Positions 6,862-13,900 of a DNA stretch of 35,304 nucleotides are shown one piece after another. Made by a program: the position numbers and the translations under genes. Source of the stretch: Rhodocyclaceae bacterium (GTDB lineage: Bacteria > Pseudomonadota > Gammaproteobacteria > Burkholderiales > Rhodocyclaceae). The notes below the pieces were generated by a model. It made no database searches. It was not told where the DNA came from and saw only the letters and a list, made by a program, of their open reading frames with translations. Every line of letters starts with the position of its first letter. Positions within the stretch are counted from its first letter, which is position 1. The DNA lies in assembly GCA_016791205.1 (NCBI GenBank), contig JAEUNH010000124.1, positions 1 through 35,304 of the forward strand. Direction: 5' to 3'.

Positions 6862-7876
6862 GGCCCATCAGGATTTTTCTGATCGGCGCCGGCAGCGGCG
6901 CCTGCTCCAGCCGTTTCAGGCTCAGCCAGATCCCCTCGATCGCCGTCTCACGGCGACCGACTTTCAACAGCAGCGGCGCGATGTCGAGGCGGAAATGGGT
7001 GAAGGCGTGGCGGACCACGGCCAGCGGCCGCGCGTCGGCATAGCGGCGCGGCGTTTTTCCCGGCGGCAATTCCGGCAGCGACAGCAGCCCGCCCCAGATG
7101 CCGCTCGGCGGGCGCCGCTCCAGCAGCACGCTGCCGCGGTTGAGCAGCACCAGCACGCTGACGGCGCGCTGCGGCACGGCGCGCCTGGCGCGCGGCGTCG
7201 GCAGCTCGGCGACGCGGTCCTCGCGCCGCGCCAGGCATTGCGCGGCGAGCGGGCAGTCGTCGCAGCGCGGCCGGCTGCGGGTGCACAGCGTCGCGCCGAG
7301 ATCCATCAGGCCCTGGGTGTAGGCAATCGGATCGCCCTCGGGCAGCAGCGCTTCGGCCAGCGCCCACAGGCGCTGCTCCACGGCCTTCTCGCCGGGGAAG
7401 CCGGCGATGCCGAAGACGCGGGTCAGCACCCGCTTGACGTTGCCGTCGAGGATCGCCGCGCGCGCGCCGAAGGCGAACACGGCGATGGCGGCGGCGGTGG
7501 AGCGGCCGATGCCGGGCAGGGCCGCGATGTCCTCGAGGCGGCGCGGGAAGCGGCCGCCGTGCCTGGCGACGACCTCCTGCGCCGCCCGCTGCAGATTGCG
7601 CGCCCGGGCGTAGTAGCCGAGGCCGCTCCACAGCGCCATGACCTCCTGCGCCGGCGCGCTGGCCAGGCTGGCGAGGTCCGGAAAGCGGCCAAGGAAGCGC
7701 CGGTAGTAGGGGATCACCGTCGCCACCTGGGTCTGCTGCAGCATGATTTCCGACAGCCAGACGCGGTAGGGATCGGCCGCCCGGCCCTGCTGCCAGGGCA
7801 GGTCGTGGCGGCCATGCGCCTTTTGCCAGCGGATCAGGCGGCTGGCAAAAGCCTTGTCGGATTTGCGGTCTTTCAT
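6854..7876 (-). CDS. mutY: A/G-specific adenine glycosylase MutY
   Basis: 340-residue base-excision repair enzyme that removes adenine mispaired with 8-oxoguanine. The helix-hairpin-helix region reads LPGIGRSTAAAI. The catalytic Glu is E43 (LSEIMLQQT) and the catalytic Asp D144 (ILDGNVKRV). The iron-sulfur loop is C198-x6-C205-x2-C208-x5-C214. The C-terminal third is the NUDIX-like 8-oxoG recognition domain, including FTHFRL. Length is normal. The start ATG gives MKDRKSDKAFASRLIRW and lies 90 bases from the divergent flavin reductase gene. All key residues are intact. Confidence 0.97.
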   Translation of the reverse strand: MKDRKSDKAFASRLIRWQKAHGRHDLPWQQGRAADPYRVWLSEIMLQQTQVATVIPYYRRFLGRFPDLASLASAPAQEVMALWSGLGYYARARNLQRAAQEVVARHGGRFPRRLEDIAALPGIGRSTAAAIAVFAFGARAAILDGNVKRVLTRVFGIAGFPGEKAVEQRLWALAEALLPEGDPIAYTQGLMDLGATLCTRSRPRCDDCPLAAQCLARREDRVAELPTPRARRAVPQRAVSVLVLLNRGSVLLERRPPSGIWGGLLSLPELPPGKTPRRYADARPLAVVRHAFTHFRLDIAPLLLKVGRRETAIEGIWLSLKRLEQAPLPAPIRKILMGLI

Positions 7877-7966
7877 GCGCGATCGGGCTTGCCAGCGGCG
7901 TCGGCGGCCGCTACTCTTTGTTCAATTCTAAAGGATTGGCTCGCCGGCCCGTTATCCAGATTGACC

Positions 7967-8488
7967 ATGAACAAACCGATCGAAGCCTTCCACATCGCCC
8001 CCTCGTCGGAGGCCGCCGGCCAGCGCGCCCTGCGCAATGCGCTGGGGGTCTTCGCCACCGGCGTCACGGTGGTGACGATGCGCGGGGCGGGCGGCGAACC
8101 GATCGGCCTGACGGTGAATTCCTTCAATGCCGTCTCGCTCGATCCGCCGCTGATCGTCTGGAGCCTCTCGCTTGCCTCGCCCAACCTGGAGTCCTTCCGC
8201 GGCTGCGGCCACTACGCCGTCAATGTCCTGGCGCTGGACCAGGCCTGGCTGTCGCAGCGCTTCGCCAGTCGCGAGGCCGACAAGTTCGCCGGCCTCGAGC
8301 CGAAGTCCGGCCTGGGCGGCGCGCCGCTGCTGACCGGCTGCTGCGCCTGGTTCGAGTGCGCCAACCAGGCGCAGCACGCCGGCGGCGATCATCTGCTCTT
8401 CATCGGCCGCGTCGAACGCCACAGCCATCATCGCAAGGAACCCCTGGTCTTCCAGGGCGGCCGCTATCGCGCCCTGCGCGACGTCTAG
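7967..8488 (+). CDS. Flavin reductase-like domain protein (FMN-binding)
   Basis: 173-residue single-domain flavoprotein of the flavin reductase / HpaC family, which usually supplies reduced FMN or FAD to a two-component monooxygenase. The diagnostic stretch is RNALGVFATGVTVVT, then GLTVNSFNAVSLDPPLIVWSL, SRFASREADKF-like sequence and a C-terminal GGRYRAL. I start at ATG 7967, the first Met that precedes the conserved core; longer extensions pass through the antisense of mutY. No clear Shine-Dalgarno site is visible. No monooxygenase lies nearby, so the partner, if any, is elsewhere. Its stop interleaves with that of the convergent LysR gene. Confidence 0.9.
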   Translation: MNKPIEAFHIAPSSEAAGQRALRNALGVFATGVTVVTMRGAGGEPIGLTVNSFNAVSLDPPLIVWSLSLASPNLESFRGCGHYAVNVLALDQAWLSQRFASREADKFAGLEPKSGLGGAPLLTGCCAWFECANQAQHAGGDHLLFIGRVERHSHHRKEPLVFQGGRYRALRDV

Positions 8489-9432
8489 CTCTCCTTCTCC
8501 GCCTCCTTCAGCAGCCAGCCCCGGAAGGCGCTCACCGCCGGCCGGTCGGCCGTCGCCTCCGAGCACACCAGCCAGTAGGCGTGCCTGGACGGCAAAACGA
8601 TATCGAAGGGGATGACCAGCCGGCCCTCGGCCACGTCGGCCGACACCAGCGGACGCGGCGCCAGGGTCACCCCGAGGCCGTCGACCGCCGCTTCGATGGC
8701 CAGCCCGGCATTGCTGAAATGAGGGCCGGGGCCTGCCTCGACATCGGTCGAACCCGCCTGCTTCAGCCACTGCTCCCAGCTGGGCCGATCGGCCAGGTCG
8801 GGGATGGTGTCGTCGTGGATCAGCACGTGATGGCGCAGGTCGTTGGGCTGGCGCAGCGGGCGCTTGCCCTTCAGCAGGCGCGGGCTGCAGACCGCCACGT
8901 AGCTGACGCCGAAGAGGCGATCGGCGCGCAGTTTGCCGTAGCGCCCGCTGCCGAAGCGGATTTCCACCTCGCTGCCGTCCTTGCGCAGGTCGACCGCGTC
9001 GCCGCCCGGCGCGTCGGCCTCGCGGCGATCGATGGTGGCGAGGCTGGTGGCGAGGCGCAACTCGATGTCCGGATGGGCGTCGGCCAGGCCTTGCAGGCGC
9101 GGCATCAGCCAGCGGGAGGCGAACGAAGGCGGGGCGCTCACCGACAGCAAGCCTCCGCCCTCGTGGTGCCGGGTGCGTTCGACGGCGGCGGCCAGGCACT
9201 CGAAGCCTTCCTGCAGCTTGGGCAGCATGGCCCGTCCATCCTCGGTGAGTTCCAGGGCGCGGGTCAGCCGGCGGAACAGCGGCGCGCCGAGATAGGCCTC
9301 CAGGCCCTTGATCTGCTGGCTGATCGCCGCCGGCGTGACATGCAGTTCCTCGGCCGCTTTCTTGAAGCTCAGCAGTCGCGCGGCGGCCTCGAAGGCGCGC
9401 AGCGAATTGAGGGGAGGCAGGCGGTAAGCCAT
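8485..9432 (-). CDS. LysR-family transcriptional regulator, GcvA-like
   Basis: 315-residue LysR regulator. The N-terminal winged helix-turn-helix (residues 6-65) reads LNSLRAFEAAARLLSFKKAA followed by VTPAAISQQIKGLE, typical of the GcvA subgroup. The effector-binding domain runs from about 95 to 300. It is divergent from the 56-residue protein gene across 148 bases, so LysR custom suggests it may control that gene and itself. That is inference from layout only: I found no convincing T-N11-A dyad. The shared region is AT-rich relative to its surroundings. Stop codons of this gene and of the flavin reductase share one CTAG. Confidence 0.92.
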   Translation of the reverse strand: MAYRLPPLNSLRAFEAAARLLSFKKAAEELHVTPAAISQQIKGLEAYLGAPLFRRLTRALELTEDGRAMLPKLQEGFECLAAAVERTRHHEGGGLLSVSAPPSFASRWLMPRLQGLADAHPDIELRLATSLATIDRREADAPGGDAVDLRKDGSEVEIRFGSGRYGKLRADRLFGVSYVAVCSPRLLKGKRPLRQPNDLRHHVLIHDDTIPDLADRPSWEQWLKQAGSTDVEAGPGPHFSNAGLAIEAAVDGLGVTLAPRPLVSADVAEGRLVIPFDIVLPSRHAYWLVCSEATADRPAVSAFRGWLLKEAEKES

Positions 9433-9479
9433 GATTTGATGATTTAGCTTTCCTAATTCGTCGAGTAACTATAAATCGT

Positions 9480-9508
9480 TTGATGCGGTGCAGCAACAGA
9501 CCTATATT
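9480..9508 (+). promoter_or_regulatory. Sigma-70-like promoter for the small protein/small RNA unit
   Basis: TTGATG (9480-9485) and TATATT (9503-9508) lie 17 bases apart in an AT-rich stretch of an otherwise GC-rich region. Transcription would start near 9515, giving a leader of about 65 nt before the ATG at 9581. It is the best-matched promoter I see between the LysR gene and the tRNA. Confidence 0.6.
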
Positions 9509-9580
9509 TCGATTGCGGGCCGGCGAACCAGCTCACGAGGTTGGCGAGCCGACCACCCCATCGACTACAAGGAGATGCAC

Positions 9581-9751
9581 ATGAAAGACTATGACTATGT
9601 CGACATCGAGGCCTGCATCGCCGAAGCCCGGCGCCTGCGCAGCGAAGCCCTCGCCGAACACCTGGCCCTCGCCTGGAAGGCGCTGAAAAACGCCTTCGCC
9701 GGCACCGCCAAGCCGAAAGACGGCCGCCGCGGCCCGTATCTGCCGGCCTGA
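9581..9751 (+). CDS. Small protein of unknown function, 56 residues
   Basis: Encodes MKDYDYVDIEACIAEAR and then LRSEALAEHLALAWKALK, an acidic N-terminus followed by an amphipathic helix and a basic tail (KPKDGRRGPYL). The start is chosen because AAGGAG (9569-9574) stands six bases upstream; an ATG at 9575 lies within that site. I do not recognise a named family with certainty. It resembles the short Arg-rich proteins, such as DUF1127 types, that precede CCUCCUCCC small RNAs in other proteobacteria. Immediately downstream is just such an RNA element, so this may be the coding half of a dual mRNA/sRNA transcript. It is divergent from a LysR regulator. Confidence 0.72.
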   Translation: MKDYDYVDIEACIAEARRLRSEALAEHLALAWKALKNAFAGTAKPKDGRRGPYLPA

Positions 9752-9761
9752 CCGTTTCACC

Positions 9762-9836
9762 GCAGCCGGAATTGAGCCGAATCAGATCCTCCTCCCCTGA
9801 TTGAGGCTCGCCTCCCCGCGGAGGTGTTCCGGCTGC
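9762..9836 (+). ncRNA. Candidate CcsR/'cuckoo'-like small RNA with CCUCCUCCC loop
   Basis: A self-contained three-way fold. Outer stem: GCAGCCGGAA (9762-9771) pairs perfectly with TTCCGGCTGC (9827-9836). Hairpin 1: GAGCC (9774-9778) and AATCAG (9780-9785) pair with CTGATT (9797-9802) and GGCTC (9805-9809), leaving an 11-nt loop, 9786-9796, that contains CCTCCTCCC. Hairpin 2: CCTCC (9811-9815) pairs with GGAGG (9820-9824). The loop motif is complementary to Shine-Dalgarno sequences. It starts ten bases after the small protein's stop and is followed by a T8 terminator. CcsR RNAs of Rhodobacter are defined by this same motif and lie behind a small-protein gene; homology here is inferred. The mature RNA could extend to about 9875. 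Confidence 0.62.
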
Positions 9837-9844
9837 ACCCCAAC

Positions 9845-9875
9845 AAAAAATCCGGCCTGGCGCCGGATTTTTTTT
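9845..9875. terminator. Bidirectional intrinsic terminator
   Basis: A6 (9845-9850), TCCGGC (9851-9856), five-base loop, GCCGGA (9862-9867), T8 (9868-9875). On the plus strand it ends the small protein/small RNA transcript. On the minus strand it ends the tRNA-Gly transcript, whose CCA terminus abuts it. Confidence 0.85.
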
Positions 9876-9948
9876 GGAGCGGGTGAAGGGAATCGAACCC
9901 TCGTATGCAGCTTGGGAAGCTGCCGTTCTGCCATTGAACTACACCCGC
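9875..9948 (-). tRNA. glyU: tRNA-Gly, anticodon CCC
   Basis: 74 nt including an encoded CCA. The acceptor arms GCGGGTG and CACCCGC pair fully, the D stem is GTTC/GAAC, and the anticodon stem GCAGC/GCTGC holds the loop TTCCCAA, giving anticodon CCC. The T arm GAGGG-TTCGATT-CCCTT is canonical. It is close to E. coli glyU, which reads GGG codons. I see no repeated tRNA 3' end in the window, so no sign of an integrated element. Confidence 0.98.
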
Positions 9949-9958
9949 GAACGGCGGC

Positions 9959-9988
9959 ATTCTACCTGTTAGAATTTGCCAATGGAAA
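9959..9988 (-). promoter_or_regulatory. Probable tRNA-Gly promoter, overlapping the thiS start
   Basis: On the minus strand, TTTCCA (complement of 9983-9988) and TAGAAT (complement of 9959-9964) are 18 bases apart, and the -10 element ends ten bases before the tRNA 5' end. The -35 element lies inside the first codons of thiS. On the plus strand another TAGAAT (9970-9975) stands seven bases before the thiS ATG. The region is therefore a compact divergent promoter. Confidence 0.4.
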
Positions 9989-10182
9989 TCAGCGTCAACG
10001 GCGAGCGGCGAAGCGTCGCAGCGGCGCTCTCGGTGGCCGATCTGCTGCGCGGCATGGACCTCGAGGGCAAGCGCCTGGCGGTCGAGAGGAACGGCGAGAT
10101 CGTGCCGAAGAGCAGCCATGCCGCAGCCCGGCTCGCCGAGGGCGACCGCATCGAAATCGTCGTCGCCGTCGGCGGCGGATAA
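9982..10182 (+). CDS. thiS: Sulfur carrier protein ThiS
   Basis: 66-residue ubiquitin-like carrier that delivers sulfur, as a C-terminal thiocarboxylate, to thiazole synthase in thiamin synthesis. The C-terminal VAVGGG provides the required Gly-Gly. EISVNG at the start and LAVERNGEIVPKS are typical. The ATG at 9982 is only 33 bases from the tRNA gene and has no visible ribosome site. With a -10-like TAGAAT seven bases upstream, the mRNA could be leaderless. There is no room for a TPP riboswitch here, and thiC, thiF and thiO are not in the window. Confidence 0.95.
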   Translation: MEISVNGERRSVAAALSVADLLRGMDLEGKRLAVERNGEIVPKSSHAAARLAEGDRIEIVVAVGGG

Positions 10183-10194
10183 AGAGAAACGGAC

Positions 10195-10983
10195 ATGAAC
10201 GACCCGCTCATCATCGCCGGCAAGGCGTACCGCTCGCGCCTGCTCGTCGGCACCGGCAAGTACAAGGATTTCGCCCAGACGCGCGAGGCCATCGAGGCCT
10301 CCGGCGCCGAAATCGTCACAGTGGCGATCCGCCGCACCAACATCGGCCAGGAGCCGGGCCAGCCGAGCCTGCTCGACTACCTGCCGCCGTCGAAGTACAC
10401 CCTGCTGCCCAACACCGCCGGCTGCTACACGGCGGCGGATGCCGTGCGCACCCTGCGCCTGGCGCGCGAGCTGCTCGACGGCCACGACCTGGTCAAGCTG
10501 GAAGTGCTGGGCGATGCGCAGACGCTGTTCCCCGACATGCCGCAAACGCTGGCGGCGGCCGAGACGCTGGTGAAGGACGGCTTCAAGGTGATGGTGTATT
10601 GCGCCGACGATCCGATCCAGGCCAAACGGCTGGAGGAGATCGGCTGCGTCGCGGTGATGCCGCTGGCCTCCCTCATCGGCTCGGGGATGGGCATCCTCAA
10701 TCCGTGGAACCTGCGCCTGATCATCGATAACGCGAAAGTGCCGGTGCTGGTCGACGCCGGCGTCGGCACCGCTTCCGACGCCGCCATCGCCATGGAGCTG
10801 GGCTGCGACGGCGTGCTGATGAACACGGCCATCGCCGGCGCGCAGGATCCGGTGCTGATGGCCTCGGCCATGAGGAAGGCGGTCGAGGCCGGAAGGGAAG
10901 CCTTCCGCGCCGGCCGCATGCCGAAGAAGCTCTACACGGCCTCGCCCAGTTCGCCGACCGGCGGACTTATCGGCAAGGACTGA
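10195..10983 (+). CDS. thiG: Thiazole synthase ThiG
   Basis: 262-residue (beta/alpha)8 enzyme that makes thiazole phosphate from 1-deoxyxylulose 5-phosphate, dehydroglycine and ThiS-bound sulfur. K101 in VKLEVLGD is the Schiff-base lysine. [29 protein letters not shown] and the phosphate-binding [12 protein letters not shown] are all present. Length is standard. It follows thiS by 12 bases with a GAGAAA-type ribosome site. The stop abuts the convergent GGDEF-EAL gene stop, the two forming TGATCA. Confidence 0.97.
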   Translation: MNDPLIIAGKAYRSRLLVGTGKYKDFAQTREAIEASGAEIVTVAIRRTNIGQEPGQPSLLDYLPPSKYTLLPNTAGCYTAADAVRTLRLARELLDGHDLVKLEVLGDAQTLFPDMPQTLAAAETLVKDGFKVMVYCADDPIQAKRLEEIGCVAVMPLASLIGSGMGILNPWNLRLIIDNAKVPVLVDAGVGTASDAAIAMELGCDGVLMNTAIAGAQDPVLMASAMRKAVEAGREAFRAGRMPKKLYTASPSSPTGGLIGKD

Positions 10984-13900
10984 TCAGGCCGCCAGCGCGG
11001 TCGTGGCCTGCAGATGGCCGAGCACCCGCTCGGCCAGTTCCGCCGCCGGCAGCGGCTTGGAAAACAGGAAGCCCTGCATCTCGTCGCAGCCGGTCTCGAT
11101 CAGGAAGCTGCGCTGCGCCTCGGTTTCCACCCCTTCGGCCACCACCGAAAGACCCATGCTGTGCGCCAGGGCGATCACCGAGCGGGTGATGGCCATGTCG
11201 TCGGCGTCGTCGGGGATGTCGCGGACGAAGGAGCGATCCACCTTGAGGCAGTCCACCGGGAAGCGCTTGAGCACGGCCAGCGAGGAATAGCCGGTGCCGA
11301 AGTCGTCGATGGCGATGCGCACGCCGATCCGGCGCAGCTCCTCCAGGGTGGCGATGGCGCGGTCGACGTTCTGCATCACCATGCTCTCGGTGATCTCCAG
11401 CTCGAGGTATTCCGGCTTGAAGTCGGGCTGGTCGATGATGCCGCGGATGCGCTTGGCCAGGTCGCGCTGCTGGAACTGGCGCGGCGAGAGGTTCACCGCG
11501 ATGCGCAGCGGCGGCAGGCCCTGTTCCTGCCACAGCCGCGCCTGGCGGCAGGCGCGGGCGATGACCCATTCGCCGACTTCGAGGATCAGGCCGGTCTCCT
11601 CGAGGATGGGGATGAATTTCATCGGCGGCACCAGGCCGCCTTCCGGCCGGCGCCAGCGCAGCAGCGCCTCGACGCCGGAGATGGCGCCGCTGCGCAGATC
11701 GACTTTCGGCTGGTAGTGCAGCTCGAACTCGCCGCGTTCCAGGGCGTGGTGCAGCTCGGCGCCGACCTCCAGCCAGTCGGCGGCGGCGCGGTTCATTTCC
11801 GGATCGAAGAAGCGGTACTGGCCGCGGCCGGCCTGCTTGGCCGCGTACATGGCCTTGTCGGCCGACATCATCAGCGCCTGCAGGCTGTCGCCGTCCTGCG
11901 GGTAGAGGGCGAAGCCGAGGCTGGCGCCGGGCACGATCTCGCGGCCGTTGAGCGTCATCGGCGGAGTGAGCGCCTCCAGCAGCTTCTGCGCCACCACCGA
12001 GGCGTCCTCCGGACGGTTCAGGTCGGTGAGCACCACCACGAACTCGTCGCCGCCCTGGCGCGCCACGGTGTCGCAGCTGCGCAGGGTGCCGGACAGGCGC
12101 CGGGCGATCTCCTTCAGCAGCTCGTCGCCGGCGTCGTGGCCGAGGGTGTCGTTGATTACCTTGAAGCGGTCGAGGTCGACGAAACCGACCGCCATCAGCC
12201 CATTGTTGCGCCGGGCATGGGCCAGCGCCTGACCGAGCCGGTCGTTGAGCAGGTTGCGGTTGGGCAGGCCGGTCAGGTTGTCGAAGCTGGCCATCTCGGA
12301 GAGCTTCTGCTCGAAGCGCTTGCGTTCGGAGATGTCCTGCAGCACGCCGGTCATGCGCAGCGGGCCGGTGTCGTGGTATTCCATCTCGGCCTTGGTGTGC
12401 ACCCAGCGGATCTGGTCGTCCTCCAGCAGGACACGGTATTCCAGCTCGGCCGACAGCGCCTCGCCGCTGATGACCGAATCGAGCTTGGACTTGAGCGTCT
12501 CGACATCGTCCAGGTGGGTGCGCCGGAACGCAAGGGCCGTGCTCGGCTCCACGGTATAGGGCTCGAGGCCGAGGATCCGGTAGGTTTCCTCCGACCACTG
12601 CAACTCCTGGGTGCGCATGTCCCACTCCCAGCTGCCGACGTGGGAGAGCGCCTCGGCACGGCCGAGCAGAGCCTCGTTGCGGCGCAGGGCGGCTTCCGCC
12701 TGGTTGCGGCCGGCTTCGGCGCGCAAGGTGGCGAGGGCATGGGAGATGTCGCCGGCCAGGTCTTCCAGCAGGTCGCATTCGGCCTCGCCGAAGGTGTCGT
12801 TGGTGGCGTAGATCACCAGCGCCCCTTCGATCCGGCCTTCCACCAGGAGCGGGAAGGAGGCGCAGGCGTTGAACTTCATTTCCAGCGCGTAATCGAGCCA
12901 GGGGGCGTAGAGCGGGTCGGTCAGCACGTCGCGGACGATGCAGGGCGTGCCGCTGCGCAGGGCGCGGCCCACCGTGCCATGGCCCAGTTTCTGGTTCTCG
13001 TCCCAGGTGACGATGCCGGAACTCATGCGCTCATGCATGGCCGGGTTGCCGCTGCCGGCGAGGAGGGGCGCGCGCTTGCCGGGGCCATGTTCCTTGCCGG
13101 CAATCCAGGCAAAGGTGTAGCCGCCGTTATCGACCACGATCTCGCAGGCGCGTTGCAGCAGATCCTGCTCCGTGGCAGCTTCGCGGCCGGCCCGGGTCAT
13201 GGCGGAGAGCATGCGCAGGGCCCGGTTGGTACGCTGCTGCTCGATTTCGCGCCGGACCTGGGCGGTGACGTCCTGGGTGGAACCGATGATCCGGTACGGC
13301 TGCCCGTCGCGGAATTCCAATTCGCACAGCATGTGCACGTGGCGGACCAGGCCGTCTTCCCAGACCACCCGGTGGCCGATTTCGACCGAGGACGCCTCGC
13401 CCTGGGCCAGGGCGCGGATGTTTTCGGCGACCCGCTCGCGGTCCTCGGGATGGGTGCGGGCGATCACCGCTTCCTTGTTCGGCGCGATGTCGCCCGGCTC
13501 GTAGCCGAAGATGCGGAACATCTGGTCCGACCAGTGCACGGCCTGGCTCGCCAGGTCCCATTCCCAGCTGCCGACGTGGGCGATGTGCTGGGCACGGTCG
13601 AGGATAGATTCGCTGCGGCGCAGGGCGGCCTCGACCTGCTCGCGGCGCTCGGCGGCGCGCAGGGCGCCGAGGCCGTGGCCGATGTCGGCGGCGAGGTTCT
13701 CCAGCAGGGCGCATTCCTCCTCGGCGAAGGCGTTTTCCGCCGCCGAATAGATCAGCAGCACGCCGGCGTCCTGGTCGATGTGCAGGGGGAAGGCGGCCAG
13801 CGAGGCGAAGCCGCGCGCCAGCAGAGTCTCCCGCCAGGGCGCCATGCGCGGGTCGGTGGCCGAGCTGCGGACGATGCAGGGCTGGCCGCTGCGGATGGTC

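Noticed and set aside
9541..9561. Possible heat-shock (RpoH) promoter, TTGGCG and CCCCAT
   Set aside because: Spacing of nine bases is too short and the start would fall in the Shine-Dalgarno site. The promoter at 9480-9508 is far better.
9875..9948. tRNA-Gly as attachment site of an integrated element
   Set aside because: No integrase, no duplicated tRNA 3' end, and housekeeping genes on both sides.
9949..9981. TPP riboswitch upstream of thiS
   Set aside because: Only 33 bases separate the tRNA gene and thiS, too few for a THI element, and no THI core sequence is seen.
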